Source: Oscillospiraceae bacterium
GTDB lineage: Bacteria; Bacillota; Clostridia; Oscillospirales; Ruminococcaceae
Reading direction: 5' to 3'
DNA: 52,992 nt
NCBI GenBank assembly: GCA_017438745.1
Contig: JAFRUS010000050.1
Location: 1-52,992, forward strand
The position numbers were made by a program, and so were the translations under genes. This document shows, one piece after another, positions 23,843 to 33,550 of this stretch. The notes below the pieces were generated by a model. The model ran no database searches. It had not been told where the DNA came from and worked only from the letters and a program-made list of their open reading frames with translations. Every line of letters starts with the position of its first letter. Within the stretch, counting starts at the first letter, position 1.

Positions 23843-24331
23843 TTAGTAAAACAGGGTTTCATTTTTTTTATCATCAGCCCGGTTGCATTCCTCGTGGGCA
23901 GGACAGTTAAAGCATGTACGTGAAAGCTTGTCAGCCATGCACAGAAGTCTTTCAAGAGGAGCGGCCTTTTCAGGATAACCGTCGTGACCGTGTGTGCGTA
24001 TGGCTTCAGTTATTTCTTTTATCTCATCATCAGTATAGTCGCATTCCCGAAGAATCGCTTCCGCTTTTTCAGCACCGGCTTCGTTGTGGGAACGGCCGGT
24101 CTCATATTCTTCGGCTCTGCCAATATCATGGAGAAGGGAAGCAGCGTAGATGATATCTTTTGATATGCTGCTTTGTTCTTCAAGAGAGATAATATATGCG
24201 ATCCTTGCCACGGCTATAAGATGTTCCATTCCGTGGCGGCAGAAAAATCTGTTTCTTTCTTTGCTTTCAATATTATTTATAAGTGAGATATAGGATCTGT
24301 TTTTTAAGATCCTCTGGTATTTAAGAATCAT
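23843..24331 (-). CDS. HD-domain phosphohydrolase of the folate operon
   Basis: 162 residues. The HD motif set is complete: FCRHGMEHL (His), SLLHDIGRAEEY (His-Asp), RTHGHDG and MADKLSR (Asp). A C-terminal CFNCPAHEEC Cys cluster may bind metal. HD proteins are metal-dependent phosphohydrolases. It overlaps folC by 4 bp and precedes folP by 15 bp, so it is co-translated with folate enzymes. The step removing pyrophosphate from dihydroneopterin triphosphate has no other candidate here; that role is a guess from position only. Confidence 0.82.
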   Translation of the reverse strand: MILKYQRILKNRSYISLINNIESKERNRFFCRHGMEHLIAVARIAYIISLEEQSSISKDIIYAASLLHDIGRAEEYETGRSHNEAGAEKAEAILRECDYTDDEIKEITEAIRTHGHDGYPEKAAPLERLLCMADKLSRTCFNCPAHEECNRADDKKNETLFY

Positions 24332-25614
24332 TTATTGTTTGCTCCGTTTATGCAGTCTTTTACTTTTCTTAAGAATGACAGTGAACCGAAGGCGATTACG
24401 ATGTCACAGTTATCTTCAAAGCATTTTGAAACGGCTTCATTAACTGATGAAACCGCTTTTACATTGCTGTTATACGGTTTCACAGCTTCGGCAAGTTTTT
24501 CAGCTTCGAGACCGCGTTTTCCTTCTGTGCTTACAGCGTAGATCATATCTGCACGTTTGGTGGTGTATCTGGCGATCTCCGAATATTCCTTGTCTTTGAA
24601 TGTACCCATTATATAGGTTATATGGCGTTCGGTAAAACATATGTCTATGGTTTCTCTGAGCCTTTTGGCAGCGGAAACATTGTGAGCTCCGTCAATGATG
24701 AACATAGGAGATGACTCTCTTATCACTTCAAATCTTCCCGGCCATTTTGCTTCTGCAAGACCTTCGCGTATGTTCTTTTCTGTGATAACATATCCCTTGT
24801 CGTTTAAAATACTGCATGCATCTATTGCCAGTGCTGCATTTTCAGTCTGGAATTTTCCGAGCAGATTTATCTTCAGGTCTTTCATGTCCAGATAGGTGAA
24901 TGTCTGTGTTGTACCTGAAAAACTGTAGTCAGATATGTTGTAAAGTTTAGTGATTGTAAGGTCAGCACCGCGCTGTTTGCAAATGTCGGTCAGAACGCCT
25001 GTTACAGCCTGGTTCTGCATGAGAGTCAGCACAGTTCCACCCTGCTTTATTATTCCGCCTTTTTCAGCGGCTATCTGTTCAATAGTGTCTCCGAGAAATT
25101 TTGTGTGTTCGAGACTTATTGATGTTATTATTGAAAGTTCACTGCTGTTTATAATGTTTGTTGCGTCAGTACGTCCGCCCATTCCGGCTTCAATCAGGAT
25201 CAGGTCACAGTCACGTGAGGCAAAAAAGCAGAATGCAGCTGCTGTTTCAAGTTCGAAAACTGTAGGATGCGGAAAACCTTCTGCAACTATTTCGTCGGCG
25301 GCTTTTTTTACTTTTGAAACTGCATCGGCATATTCTTTTTCTGTAATGTTTCTGCCGCAGTACTGTATCTTTTCAAGATAATCCATAACAGCAGGGGAAA
25401 TGTACCGGCCTGTTTTATAGCCGGCTTTTCTAAGAATTGTTTCAAGAAAAGCACCGGCAGATCCTTTTCCGTTTGTACCAGCGATATGTATTATATTAAG
25501 GGTATCCTGCGGGTCTGACAGTTTGTGACACAGTCTTTTTATGCTGTCAAGTCCGGGGATAATACCGTATTGTTCTGCTGATGCAAGATAATCAACTGTT
25601 TCTTTAAAATTCAT
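24328..25614 (-). CDS. folC: Folylpolyglutamate / dihydrofolate synthase
   Basis: 428 residues, normal length. The P-loop AGTNGKGSAGAFL (residues about 44-56), GRYISPAV, EAGMGGRTDATN, SLEHTKFLGDTIEQIAAEK and IDGAHN identify FolC of the Mur ligase family. It adds glutamate to dihydropteroate and extends polyglutamate tails with ATP. First gene of the operon, with a GGAG ribosome site and a strong promoter at 25675-25704. A 7-bp inverted repeat (25651-25657 with 25663-25669) lies in the leader. Confidence 0.95.
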   Translation of the reverse strand: MNFKETVDYLASAEQYGIIPGLDSIKRLCHKLSDPQDTLNIIHIAGTNGKGSAGAFLETILRKAGYKTGRYISPAVMDYLEKIQYCGRNITEKEYADAVSKVKKAADEIVAEGFPHPTVFELETAAAFCFFASRDCDLILIEAGMGGRTDATNIINSSELSIITSISLEHTKFLGDTIEQIAAEKGGIIKQGGTVLTLMQNQAVTGVLTDICKQRGADLTITKLYNISDYSFSGTTQTFTYLDMKDLKINLLGKFQTENAALAIDACSILNDKGYVITEKNIREGLAEAKWPGRFEVIRESSPMFIIDGAHNVSAAKRLRETIDICFTERHITYIMGTFKDKEYSEIARYTTKRADMIYAVSTEGKRGLEAEKLAEAVKPYNSNVKAVSSVNEAVSKCFEDNCDIVIAFGSLSFLRKVKDCINGANNK

Positions 25615-25674
25615 TTTCTCTTCTCCTGTAACACGTAGCGTGCAGTGGTCAGTATAAGTAGTTTATACTAAATA

Positions 25675-25704
25675 ATTATACAATACATACTGAAACTATG
25701 TCAA
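25675..25704 (-). promoter_or_regulatory. Promoter of the folate operon
   Basis: Minus-strand TTGACA (25704-25699), 18-bp spacer, TATAAT (25680-25675). Both boxes are perfect. It starts just after the terminator of the upstream Wzz-like gene. Confidence 0.82.
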
Positions 25705-25717
25705 CACAAAAAATAAT

Positions 25718-25742
25718 ACCCGGCCTTTTGTTAAGACCGGGT
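25718..25742 (-). terminator. Terminator of the Wzz-like gene
   Basis: ACCCGGCCTT (25718-25727) pairs with AAGACCGGGT (25733-25742) with one mismatch. On the minus strand it exits into ATTATTTTTTG. Confidence 0.8.
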
Positions 25743-25754
25743 AAGATAATTTTT

Positions 25755-27290
25755 TTAGTTTGCTGCAGCTTCAGGTTCCTTTTCCTTTTTAGCTTTCTTT
25801 TCGTGATCTTCCTTTGCATATTCTTCAATACATGAAAGAATAAATGCAACTGCAAAGTAGATAACGAAGATGATAGCATCAGCAATAGCGATCGGCATTA
25901 CAGCGTCTGTAAGAGCACGTGTTGCTGAATTGCTGTTTGATGAATTTGCAGGAACGAGAATGTTGTATGCCTTTGAGAATACGACAGTTCTGTAGAAGTC
26001 ATCTGTTGTTCTGTTTACGAGATCGATAAGTTCCTTGATCTGTTTGTCGAGCTTTTCGAGATCGTCTTCAACCTTTGCCTTCTTGGCAGCTGAATTAACA
26101 GTTGTTGATGAGTTGAGACGTTCGATTCTCTTGTTGTAAAGGTTAATTTTCTGTATTGCTTCTGAAAGATTTGACTGGATCTCTTCCTTCTTCTTGAAGA
26201 GGTTGTCGTACTCTTCTGAAGCCTGTGTTGCAGTCATGCTTTTGTTTTCGTCAGTATCTGAACCATAAATCATTACTGTGTTCTTCTGATATCCGGCTAT
26301 TGATGCATTGATCGTTGCGAGAGTGTCAGAGTAAACAGCCTTCTGTCTTTCAAGAAGTTCTACCTGATAAGTGTAGTTTGTAAGGAGTGTGTCCTTATCC
26401 TTTGTAATAGTATTTATTGTAACGTAGGAAGAAATTCTTTCGAGATCGATAGTTCTTAATGTGCTGATAGTTTCTGAAAGGTCAGGGAATGTGTAACCTG
26501 TATCAGATGAACGGAAACGGTTTGAGTTTGTTGATGAACCGTTCTGGATTTCTGTCTTTTCTACCTGGCTAACATATGCTGAGATCTTGTTGAGCGCATC
26601 ATCGAAAACGTCAACAGCTTCAGCGTAGTCATAATCCTTGTAATCAAGAGCTGCAAGTGAACTACCGAGTGACTTGTTGTATCCGTAAGCTTCCATGAAG
26701 TATTCACTGTAGCATTCAAGCATTGTGTTGAGAACTGAAGCAGCTTCGGTATCTGTAAGTCCTGTAGGAGCGTAATCGAAATACACTTTATAAGTAGAAG
26801 GGTAAGTGTCAGTCTTGAGAAGCTCTGTGATGGCATTCATTGAGTTGCCAGTGCCTGCATCAAAGATGTTCTTGTAAGCTGTGAGTCTTTCAACTTCTTC
26901 TGCCGGTCTGATAGCTTCAAATGAGATGTTCTTTCTTATATCTTCAAGTTTGTCAGCCGGAATGCCGAGCTCATCGAGAGCGCTTTCAATTATCTGCGGG
27001 CTTTTCAGTGTGTTTATGTCGAATGTATTGCCTTTAGGATCGAGACCTTCTTCTATACCATTGAAGGTAAAGCTTACAAGTGAAACAGTCTTTTTATAGC
27101 TGTCACGTTTTACAAGTGCAGTTCCTACCAGAGCAAGTACAGAAGCAATGATAGTGATTGCAAGCCATAAAGCAAAAAATCTTCTGAGATTTCTCAGTAT
27201 TCCTACTATTGATATACTGATCTGTTCGTCCTCATGTTCCTCTCTGGCATTGGTGAGAGTGACGTTGAGGTACTTTTCATTTTCGTTCAT
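25755..27290 (-). CDS. Wzz/chain-length-determinant-like membrane protein
   Basis: 511 residues. Two membrane helices, at about 37-58 and 468-488, flank a large external region rich in coiled coil (KAYKEEIQSNLSEAIQK-like helices), the topology of polysaccharide co-polymerases. The charged C-terminal tail is cytosolic. Such proteins set the chain length of surface polysaccharide; here no glycosyltransferase, Wzy or tyrosine kinase is near, so it is an orphan and the function is inferred. No proline-rich motif was seen next to the second helix. Ribosome site GAGGAG. Promoter at 27347-27375. Confidence 0.7.
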   Translation of the reverse strand: MNENEKYLNVTLTNAREEHEDEQISISIVGILRNLRRFFALWLAITIIASVLALVGTALVKRDSYKKTVSLVSFTFNGIEEGLDPKGNTFDINTLKSPQIIESALDELGIPADKLEDIRKNISFEAIRPAEEVERLTAYKNIFDAGTGNSMNAITELLKTDTYPSTYKVYFDYAPTGLTDTEAASVLNTMLECYSEYFMEAYGYNKSLGSSLAALDYKDYDYAEAVDVFDDALNKISAYVSQVEKTEIQNGSSTNSNRFRSSDTGYTFPDLSETISTLRTIDLERISSYVTINTITKDKDTLLTNYTYQVELLERQKAVYSDTLATINASIAGYQKNTVMIYGSDTDENKSMTATQASEEYDNLFKKKEEIQSNLSEAIQKINLYNKRIERLNSSTTVNSAAKKAKVEDDLEKLDKQIKELIDLVNRTTDDFYRTVVFSKAYNILVPANSSNSNSATRALTDAVMPIAIADAIIFVIYFAVAFILSCIEEYAKEDHEKKAKKEKEPEAAAN

Positions 27291-27346
27291 TTTTTCTCCT
27301 CAATAAAAACATTCTTATTTTTCTGTGTTCAGACAGAACACTTATC

Positions 27347-27375
27347 ATTATAACATAAATGATCTTTCTTGTAAA
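27347..27375 (-). promoter_or_regulatory. Promoter of the Wzz-like gene
   Basis: Minus-strand TTTACA (27375-27370), 17-bp spacer, TATAAT (27352-27347). A GTGTTC/GAACAC inverted repeat (about 27325-27341) lies just downstream in the leader. Confidence 0.72.
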
Positions 27376-27432
27376 GTACAAATAATGAAGATATTTTTTT
27401 ATTATTCACAATTAAAATTTCTGTTTTTATTA

Positions 27433-27461
27433 TTGCTTAATTTGAAAAAATAGTTTATAAT
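27433..27461 (+). promoter_or_regulatory. Promoter of the DUF951-prfA operon
   Basis: TTGCTT (27433-27438), 17-bp spacer, TATAAT (27456-27461). A second TATAAT (27461-27466) overlaps by one base. Confidence 0.65.
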
Positions 27462-27494
27462 ATAATGTGCACATGCTCGGAAAGGAGTGGTACT

Positions 27495-27704
27495 ATGGAT
27501 GTTCAGCCGGGTGATATACTTGTAATGAAAAAACCGCATCCGTGCGGAAAATACGAGCTCTTCGTTATCAGATCCGGAGCCGATTTCAGGCTCAGATGCA
27601 CTGGATGTTCAAGAGAATTCATGGTACCGCGCAGTAAAATAGAAAGCAAGATAAAAAGCGTTATCAGGGAAAATACTGAAAAATCAAAACTTATAAAGGA
27701 ATAA
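27495..27704 (+). CDS. DUF951 family small protein
   Basis: 69 residues from the ATG at 27495, seven bases after AAAGGAG; a longer frame from 27465 has no ribosome site. It matches the DUF951 pattern: GDILVMKKPHPCGKYELFVIR, then GADFRLRCTGCSREFMVPRS. The Cys-Gly and Cys-x-x-Cys residues suggest one zinc site, and a nucleic-acid-binding beta-barrel is likely. The function of the family is unknown, but it is often found next to translation genes, as here before prfA (6-bp gap). Confidence 0.88.
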   Translation: MDVQPGDILVMKKPHPCGKYELFVIRSGADFRLRCTGCSREFMVPRSKIESKIKSVIRENTEKSKLIKE

Positions 27705-27710
27705 TAATTA

Positions 27711-28787
27711 ATGTTTGACAAGCTAAAGTTTACTTCACAGAGATTTGATGAAATAAATCAGAAATTATCAGACCCGACTGTAATAAGCAATACTGAACTT
27801 TATACATCGCTTATGAAAGAGTACAAAACTCTTACGCCGGTAGTCGAGAAATATCATGAGTACCTTAACGCTAAGAAGAATTTTGAAGAGGCAAAGGAAC
27901 TGCTTGATGCAGGCGGACTTGATGCCGAAATGAAGGAAATGGCTCAGATGGAGTTCGAGGAACAGAAGGAAAACATCGAACGTTTTACCGATGAGCTCAG
28001 AATACTTCTTCTTCCGAAAGATCCTAACGATGAAAAGAATGTTATTATAGAAATAAGAGGCGGTGCCGGCGGTGAGGAAGCCGCTCTGTTCGCCAATTCG
28101 CTCTATAGAATGTATACCATGTACGCTGAGTCACGCGGCTGGAAACAGGAAGTTCTCAATTCAAATGAGACTGAGCTCGGCGGATTCAAGGAAATAAGTT
28201 TTTCCATTGAAGGCGAGGGGGCATATTCGCGTTTCAAATATGAAAGTGGTGTTCACCGTGTTCAGCGTGTTCCGGAAACTGAATCTCAGGGAAGGATACA
28301 TACTTCAACAGTAACGGTAGCAGTACTTGTTGAGGCTGATGAAGTTGAACTTGAGATAAATCCGACAGAACTTAAAATAGATGTTTTCCGTGCAAGCGGC
28401 GCCGGCGGTCAGCACATCAACAAAACTGAATCGGCAGTCCGTATAACACATCTTCCGACGGGAACAGTAGTTGAGTGTCAGGACGAACGAAGTCAGTTCA
28501 AAAACAGGGAACGTGCCATGAAGATCCTGCGATCAAGACTTTATGAAGCTCTTCAGCAGGAACAGGCTGACAAGATAGCATCTGAAAGAAGAATGCAGGT
28601 AGGTACCGGTGACAGATCAGAGAGGATAAGAACGTATAATTTTCCTCAGGGGCGTATAACTGATCACCGCATCGGACTTACTTTATATAAAATAGAAGAC
28701 GTGCTTAACGGTCATCTTGATGAGGTGATAGATGCTCTGGCTACTGCTGATCAGGCAGCAAAGCTGGCATCACAGAACGAACAGTGA
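27711..28787 (+). CDS. prfA: Peptide chain release factor 1
   Basis: 358 residues. The GGQ motif is in [21 protein letters not shown] (cut here by position: GGQ near residue 232) and the N-terminal domain is of RF1 type, not RF2, with no frameshift site. It recognises UAA and UAG stops and releases the peptide at the ribosome. Second gene in a five-gene operon; ribosome site AAAGGA. Confidence 0.96.
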   Translation: MFDKLKFTSQRFDEINQKLSDPTVISNTELYTSLMKEYKTLTPVVEKYHEYLNAKKNFEEAKELLDAGGLDAEMKEMAQMEFEEQKENIERFTDELRILLLPKDPNDEKNVIIEIRGGAGGEEAALFANSLYRMYTMYAESRGWKQEVLNSNETELGGFKEISFSIEGEGAYSRFKYESGVHRVQRVPETESQGRIHTSTVTVAVLVEADEVELEINPTELKIDVFRASGAGGQHINKTESAVRITHLPTGTVVECQDERSQFKNRERAMKILRSRLYEALQQEQADKIASERRMQVGTGDRSERIRTYNFPQGRITDHRIGLTLYKIEDVLNGHLDEVIDALATADQAAKLASQNEQ

Positions 28788-28829
28788 TTTAAGGGATTAT
28801 ACTTTTGATCAAGAAGGAGTTTAGGATCC

Positions 28830-29879
28830 GTGTATCCTGCGGGATCGGATAGTGTAAGTATGAAAGATATTATTTGTCTAACTGACAGCGACAGTGACCT
28901 TGAAAAGGCTGCCTCACTTCTTAAAAGCGGAAATGTAGTTGCTCTTCCGACTGAAACTGTATACGGACTTGCTGCTGATGCGACAAACCGTGATGCAGTG
29001 GCAGCGGTTTTTGCAGCAAAGGGAAGACCGGCTGATAATCCCCTTATCATTCACGTTACGACTCTTGAAATGATGGAGCAGTATGCTGAAGATATTCCAA
29101 GGTCTGCGTACAGACTCGCAGAGAAATTCTGGCCGGGTCCTCTGACAATGATTCTTCCTAAAAAGAGTATCGTTCCTGAGATCGTTACAGGCGGACTTGA
29201 CACAGTTGCTGTCAGAATGCCTTCTCATCCTGTTATGAGAAAAGTAATAGACCTTGTTGGTAAACCTCTTGCTGCTCCTTCGGCAAATCTTTCAGGTTCA
29301 CCGAGTCCTACTACACTCAAGCATGTTAAGGACGATATGAACGGCAGGATCGCTGCTGTGGTAGACGGCGGTGAATGCACAGTAGGTGTTGAGTCAACAG
29401 TTATTTGCTTTGACGGATATGATTCAGTGCGTATACTAAGACCGGGATTTATTACAGCTGATGATCTCAGAAAAGTAGTTGACGAAGTTATAATAGATGA
29501 AAACATCCTTTCGGACGTAGTTCCTGAGGTAAAGGAAGTGCGTTCTCCGGGAATGAAATACAAGCACTATTCACCGGCGGCAAGAGTTGTTCTTGTCTGT
29601 GCGGATATTGAAGGCTTCAAGAAATATGTTGCTTCACGAAAAGAAGCAGGAATGTGCTGTCTGATTTATGATAACGATGCTCAGAATTTTCCGTTTAACT
29701 ACATGACTTACGGATCAGATTCTGAAGAACAGGCTAAACAGATTTTTTCCAGACTTCGCGAGGCTGATGAAAAGGGAGTAAAGACTCTCTATGTCAGAGC
29801 GCCTAAGAAGGACGGAGTAGGTCTTGCTGTATACAACAGGCTTATAAGAGCTGCGGGATATGAGGTGGTGGAATCGTGA
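28830..29879 (+). CDS. sua5: L-threonylcarbamoyladenylate synthase (Sua5 type)
   Basis: 349 residues from a GTG at 28830 (AAGGAG ten bases upstream); an ATG at 28860 is an alternative with a poorer site. The YrdC domain (about 10-215) shows LPTETVYGLAADA, KGRPADNPLIIHV and GPLTMILPK. The C-terminal 120 residues are the Sua5 extension (SPGMKYKHYSP linker) absent from TsaC. It makes threonylcarbamoyl-AMP for tRNA t6A37 modification. It lies 42 bp after prfA and overlaps coaE (GTGA). Confidence 0.94.
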   Translation: MYPAGSDSVSMKDIICLTDSDSDLEKAASLLKSGNVVALPTETVYGLAADATNRDAVAAVFAAKGRPADNPLIIHVTTLEMMEQYAEDIPRSAYRLAEKFWPGPLTMILPKKSIVPEIVTGGLDTVAVRMPSHPVMRKVIDLVGKPLAAPSANLSGSPSPTTLKHVKDDMNGRIAAVVDGGECTVGVESTVICFDGYDSVRILRPGFITADDLRKVVDEVIIDENILSDVVPEVKEVRSPGMKYKHYSPAARVVLVCADIEGFKKYVASRKEAGMCCLIYDNDAQNFPFNYMTYGSDSEEQAKQIFSRLREADEKGVKTLYVRAPKKDGVGLAVYNRLIRAAGYEVVES

Positions 29880-30517
29880 ATCATTTGGAAGGCGTAATGG
29901 TCGTTGGACTGACCGGACAGACCGGTTCCGGAAAGACTACAGCCTGCAGAAAGTTTATGGAAAACGGATTTGCAGTTATCAACGCTGATGAAATTGCAAG
30001 AAATATAATGAAGCCGGATTCTGTCTGTCTGCGTGAAGTTACTGATTTCTTCGGAACGGAAATACTTAATGAGGACAAGTCTCTTAACAGACAGGGACTT
30101 GCGGACATTGTCTTTAATAATCCTAAAAAGCTTGAGCAGCTTAACAGTATTATGTATCCTCACATCACTTCTGAGATACTTTCACTTATCAGAGTAAATT
30201 CTTCAGAAGGGAAAAAGCTTATACTGCTCGATGCTCCGACGCTTTTTGAGAGCAGAGCTGATGATTTCTGCGAGATAATCATTTCGGTTATAGCAGATGA
30301 AGCTACACGTCTTCAGAGAATAATCGAAAGAGATCACCTTACTCCGGAACAGGCTCAGGCGAGAATGAACTCTCAGCATAACGAAAAGTTCTTTGTGGAC
30401 AATTCTGATTTTATTATAAGAAACAATGACGGTATGTCCGGACTCGATGAAATTGTAAACGAAATGTCAGATAAAATAAAATGTTATTATTCAAATAAAT
30501 TTAAAGATCTGGAGTGA
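29876..30517 (+). CDS. coaE: Dephospho-CoA kinase
   Basis: 213 residues from the GTG overlapping the sua5 stop; an ATG at 29897 with GGAAGG just before it would give the more usual N terminus, MVVGLTGQTGSGK, and is the likelier real start. P-loop GQTGSGKTT, then INADEIAR, LDAPTLFE and RIIERDHLTPEQAQARM, are CoaE motifs. It phosphorylates dephospho-CoA in the last CoA step. Confidence 0.93.
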   Translation: MNHLEGVMVVGLTGQTGSGKTTACRKFMENGFAVINADEIARNIMKPDSVCLREVTDFFGTEILNEDKSLNRQGLADIVFNNPKKLEQLNSIMYPHITSEILSLIRVNSSEGKKLILLDAPTLFESRADDFCEIIISVIADEATRLQRIIERDHLTPEQAQARMNSQHNEKFFVDNSDFIIRNNDGMSGLDEIVNEMSDKIKCYYSNKFKDLE

Positions 30518-30522
30518 GTTTA

Positions 30523-31929
30523 ATGAGTAAGGAAAAATCACCTGAAAAAGAGCTGAAAGAAAAGCTTTTCTATAACAAGAAAAACGTTTATCAGCTTATT
30601 GACGATGAAGAAGTAAAGAAGATAACTGCTTTTTCAGAGAATTACAAGAAGTTTCTTGACGATGCCAAGACAGAGCGTGAGGCTGTTAAATTCGCTCTTT
30701 CGGCAGCAATGGAAAGAGGATTTACCGAATATCAGCCGGGATCTGATCTTAAACCGGGCGACAGAGTTTTCGTGAATAACAGAGGTAAGGCAGTCATTCT
30801 TGCGGTTATAGGTCACGATCCTGTAAAGAACGGTGTAAGAATCAATGCAGCGCATATCGATTCTCCGCGTCTTGACTTAAAGCAGTGTCCGGTTTATGAA
30901 GATTCTGAAATGGCTCTTTTAAAGACTCATTACTACGGCGGTATCAAGAAATATCAGTGGACTGCTATTCCTCTTGCACTTCACGGTGTTGCTGTTCTCA
31001 GCGACGGTACTCAGGCTGACATCAACATAGGCGAGAATGAATCAGATCCTGTTTTTGTTATCAGTGATCTTCTGCCTCATCTTGCATCAGAGCAGATGAA
31101 GAAAAACGGTTCTTCAATAATCGAAGGTGAAAACCTTAATATTATAATTGGTTCTCGTCCTTTTAAGTCAGACAAGGAAAGTGAGCTTGTAAAGCTTAAC
31201 ATTCTTAACATTCTTTTTGAAAAGTACGGTATTAAGGAAGAAGATTTCCTTTCAGCTGAACTTGAAGCTGTTCCTGCTTTCAAGGCAAAAGATATCGGCT
31301 TTGACAGAAGCATGATTGGTGCTTACGGACATGACGACAGAGTATGCGCATATCCTGCTCTTATGGCTGCTCTCAATACTGAAAAGACACCTTCGAAAAC
31401 TATAATCACAGTTCTTACCGATAAAGAAGAGATCGGAAGCGACGGAAATACAGGTCTTAATTCATCATACCTCAGATATTTTATTGAAGATCTCGCAGCT
31501 GATTTCGGTGAAAGAGCAACAACAGTACTTTCAAAGTCAGAATGCCTTTCTGCTGATGTAAACTCTGCGTTTGATCCGACTTATCCGAGCGTAATGGAGA
31601 AGAAAAATGCTTCCTACATCAATTACGGTGTAGTTGTTACCAAATATACCGGTTCACGCGGGAAGTACGGTACATCAGATGCTTCTGCTGAGTTTACAGG
31701 ACGCATCCGTTCACTTATGAACAAGAACAATGTCATCTGGCAGACCGGTGAGCTTGGAAAGGTCGACGCAGGCGGCGGCGGTACAGTTGCCATGTACATT
31801 GCATCGATGAATGTTGATGTTATCGATGTAGGTGTACCGGTTCTTTCGATGCATGCTCCGTATGAAGTTATTGCAAAGGCAGACCTTTATATGGCTTACA
31901 AGGCTTTCAGAGCGTTTATTGATGACTGA
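30523..31929 (+). CDS. M18-family aminopeptidase
   Basis: 468 residues from the ATG at 30523, with GGAG upstream overlapping the coaE stop. The zinc and catalytic residues show in AAHIDSPRLD, TDKEEIGSDGNTG (Glu-Glu) and the late SMHAPYE histidine. It is a cytosolic tetrahedral metallopeptidase removing N-terminal acidic or neutral residues. Last gene of the DUF951-prfA-sua5-coaE operon, closed by a strong terminator. Confidence 0.94.
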   Translation: MSKEKSPEKELKEKLFYNKKNVYQLIDDEEVKKITAFSENYKKFLDDAKTEREAVKFALSAAMERGFTEYQPGSDLKPGDRVFVNNRGKAVILAVIGHDPVKNGVRINAAHIDSPRLDLKQCPVYEDSEMALLKTHYYGGIKKYQWTAIPLALHGVAVLSDGTQADINIGENESDPVFVISDLLPHLASEQMKKNGSSIIEGENLNIIIGSRPFKSDKESELVKLNILNILFEKYGIKEEDFLSAELEAVPAFKAKDIGFDRSMIGAYGHDDRVCAYPALMAALNTEKTPSKTIITVLTDKEEIGSDGNTGLNSSYLRYFIEDLAADFGERATTVLSKSECLSADVNSAFDPTYPSVMEKKNASYINYGVVVTKYTGSRGKYGTSDASAEFTGRIRSLMNKNNVIWQTGELGKVDAGGGGTVAMYIASMNVDVIDVGVPVLSMHAPYEVIAKADLYMAYKAFRAFIDD

Positions 31930-31963
31930 TATAATAAGAATCTAATTCTAATAAAGTATTCAG

Positions 31964-32006
31964 GCGAAAGCACCTTTGGATAAAGCAAGGTGCTTTCGCT
32001 TTTTTT
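31964..32006 (+). terminator. Terminator of the prfA operon
   Basis: A perfect 13-bp stem (31964-31976 with 31987-31999), ten-base loop, seven T residues (32000-32006). Confidence 0.95.
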
Positions 32007-32048
32007 GTTATGAATGCAGGAAAAATATAATAAATTATATGGAAGTGC

Positions 32049-32077
32049 TTGACATGAATGAATTTATGATGTATAAT
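32049..32077 (+). promoter_or_regulatory. Consensus promoter of the FHA-domain gene
   Basis: TTGACA (32049-32054), 17-bp spacer, TATAAT (32072-32077), both perfect. Confidence 0.85.
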
Positions 32078-32120
32078 ATAGGCAATCAGTAAATTACCAG
32101 TAAGGAGAATGAATTTTATT

Positions 32121-33329
32121 ATGAGAAATTACATTGAAAATGATGGAAAAAAGACAACTTTTATAATTGAGTCAGATAATGGTGCTGTTCTTGACACAGT
32201 AGCTCTCGGAATGCTTGAAAACAACAATATTGCAGGCATGCTTCCTTTCACAGTTGTGCACGTTGATGATGTTACAACAGTCCGCTACGATGTGACACCG
32301 TATGTTACACTTACTGAAATGCTTGAAAGAACTGTTTCAAGGAAAGAGATACTTTCTGTAGTAAGTACAGTTCTCGAAGCTTCTGCTATGTGTGAGGATT
32401 ACATGATGGAGGCTGATTCGATAATTCTTGATCCGGACAGAATGTTCTATGATGAGAAGAGTTCAGAGCTTCACCTTTGTATAATGCCTTTTATTACTGA
32501 TGAAGAAAAGGCATTTCCGGTAAGAGCGTTCCTTAAGGATTTTATTTGTCGTGCAAAGTTTGACAGTTCAGAAAACTGTGACTATATTGGAAAGATACTT
32601 GGAATCCTTAACAGCGGGGAAGATCCTGATATTAATGTTATCAAAAATATGTTCTCGGAACAGGAAAACAAAGCAGAAGAACCGTTACCTGATAATTCAG
32701 AAACTGTTTCCGTATCTTCTGAGAATACTACAATAAATGAAAATGTTTTCTGCGCACCTGATCCGGAACCGGTAAAGCAAACAGTTTCTGAACCTGTATC
32801 TATGCTTGACAGTTTTGCAGATGACGATGATGAAACCGAAGAGGAAAGCAGTCTTAAGGGATTTTTCTCCGGAATTCTTGGAAGAAAAACAAAAGCCGAA
32901 AAGTCTGATAAAAAGCAGGATGTTTTTTCAGATGATGATGCTCTTATGGCTGGCTTCAGTGATGGTAAAGACGGTTATTTTATCAGAGAGAAAGATGTGA
33001 AGGGAACTGTGATACTTAAGAACGGGGAAGAAAACAGAACACCAGTTCTTGTAAGAACATCAAACGATGAAAAGATAGAGATCAAAGGAAAGCGTTTTCG
33101 CATAGGTTCCGATAAAAAGTCTGTAAACTACTGCATTTCAGACAACTGTGCTGTAAGCAGAATGCATGCAGACATCATAAACAAAAAAGGTGTTTTATAC
33201 ATCGTAGATAACAATTCCACTAACCATACATATCTTGATGATCAGCTCCTTAAGGGAAAGAAGGAATACAGACTTAAAAACGACAGCCTTATTACTCTTG
33301 CGGATGAAGAGTTCAGAGTATGCTTCTGA
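32121..33329 (+). CDS. FHA-domain protein with DUF6382-like N-terminal domain
   Basis: 402 residues from the ATG at 32121; the earlier ATG at 32109 lies one base after AAGGAG and is too close. The N-terminal 170 residues resemble DUF6382, a domain found with FHA in Firmicutes. An acidic linker follows (200-270). The C terminus (about 320-402) is an FHA domain: FRIGSDKKS, the phosphothreonine-contact serine and arginine in CAVSRMHADI, and DNNSTNHTYLDD. FHA domains bind phosphothreonine, which implies a Ser/Thr kinase elsewhere; none is in the window. There is no signal peptide or membrane helix. In relatives such genes sit near type-VII or pilus loci, which is not the case here. Confidence 0.85.
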   Translation: MRNYIENDGKKTTFIIESDNGAVLDTVALGMLENNNIAGMLPFTVVHVDDVTTVRYDVTPYVTLTEMLERTVSRKEILSVVSTVLEASAMCEDYMMEADSIILDPDRMFYDEKSSELHLCIMPFITDEEKAFPVRAFLKDFICRAKFDSSENCDYIGKILGILNSGEDPDINVIKNMFSEQENKAEEPLPDNSETVSVSSENTTINENVFCAPDPEPVKQTVSEPVSMLDSFADDDDETEEESSLKGFFSGILGRKTKAEKSDKKQDVFSDDDALMAGFSDGKDGYFIREKDVKGTVILKNGEENRTPVLVRTSNDEKIEIKGKRFRIGSDKKSVNYCISDNCAVSRMHADIINKKGVLYIVDNNSTNHTYLDDQLLKGKKEYRLKNDSLITLADEEFRVCF

Positions 33330-33378
33330 TTCGTTATATTACGAATCAAAAGCATTGAGTTCGCACATAATAATATTT

Positions 33379-33416
33379 CAGCAGATTCGTAATGAAAACG
33401 GATCTGCTGTTTTTTT
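33379..33416 (+). terminator. Terminator of the FHA gene
   Basis: An 11-bp stem with one G-U pair (33379-33389 with 33399-33409) and seven T residues. Confidence 0.9.
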
Positions 33417-33550
33417 ATGAATTCTTTACAATTTAAAGTCAAATTTTTGAGCATTAAATAATAATAATCTGCTGGATTTTTAAATTGATTTGTGATATAA
33501 TCTAAAGTATTAATATTTATGATCGTTTAATTTGATCCGGGGAGTTAAAA

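Noticed and set aside
27711..28787. Release factor 2 instead of 1
   Set aside because: No RF2-type frameshift site or SPF-like recognition motif; the sequence and operon context fit RF1.
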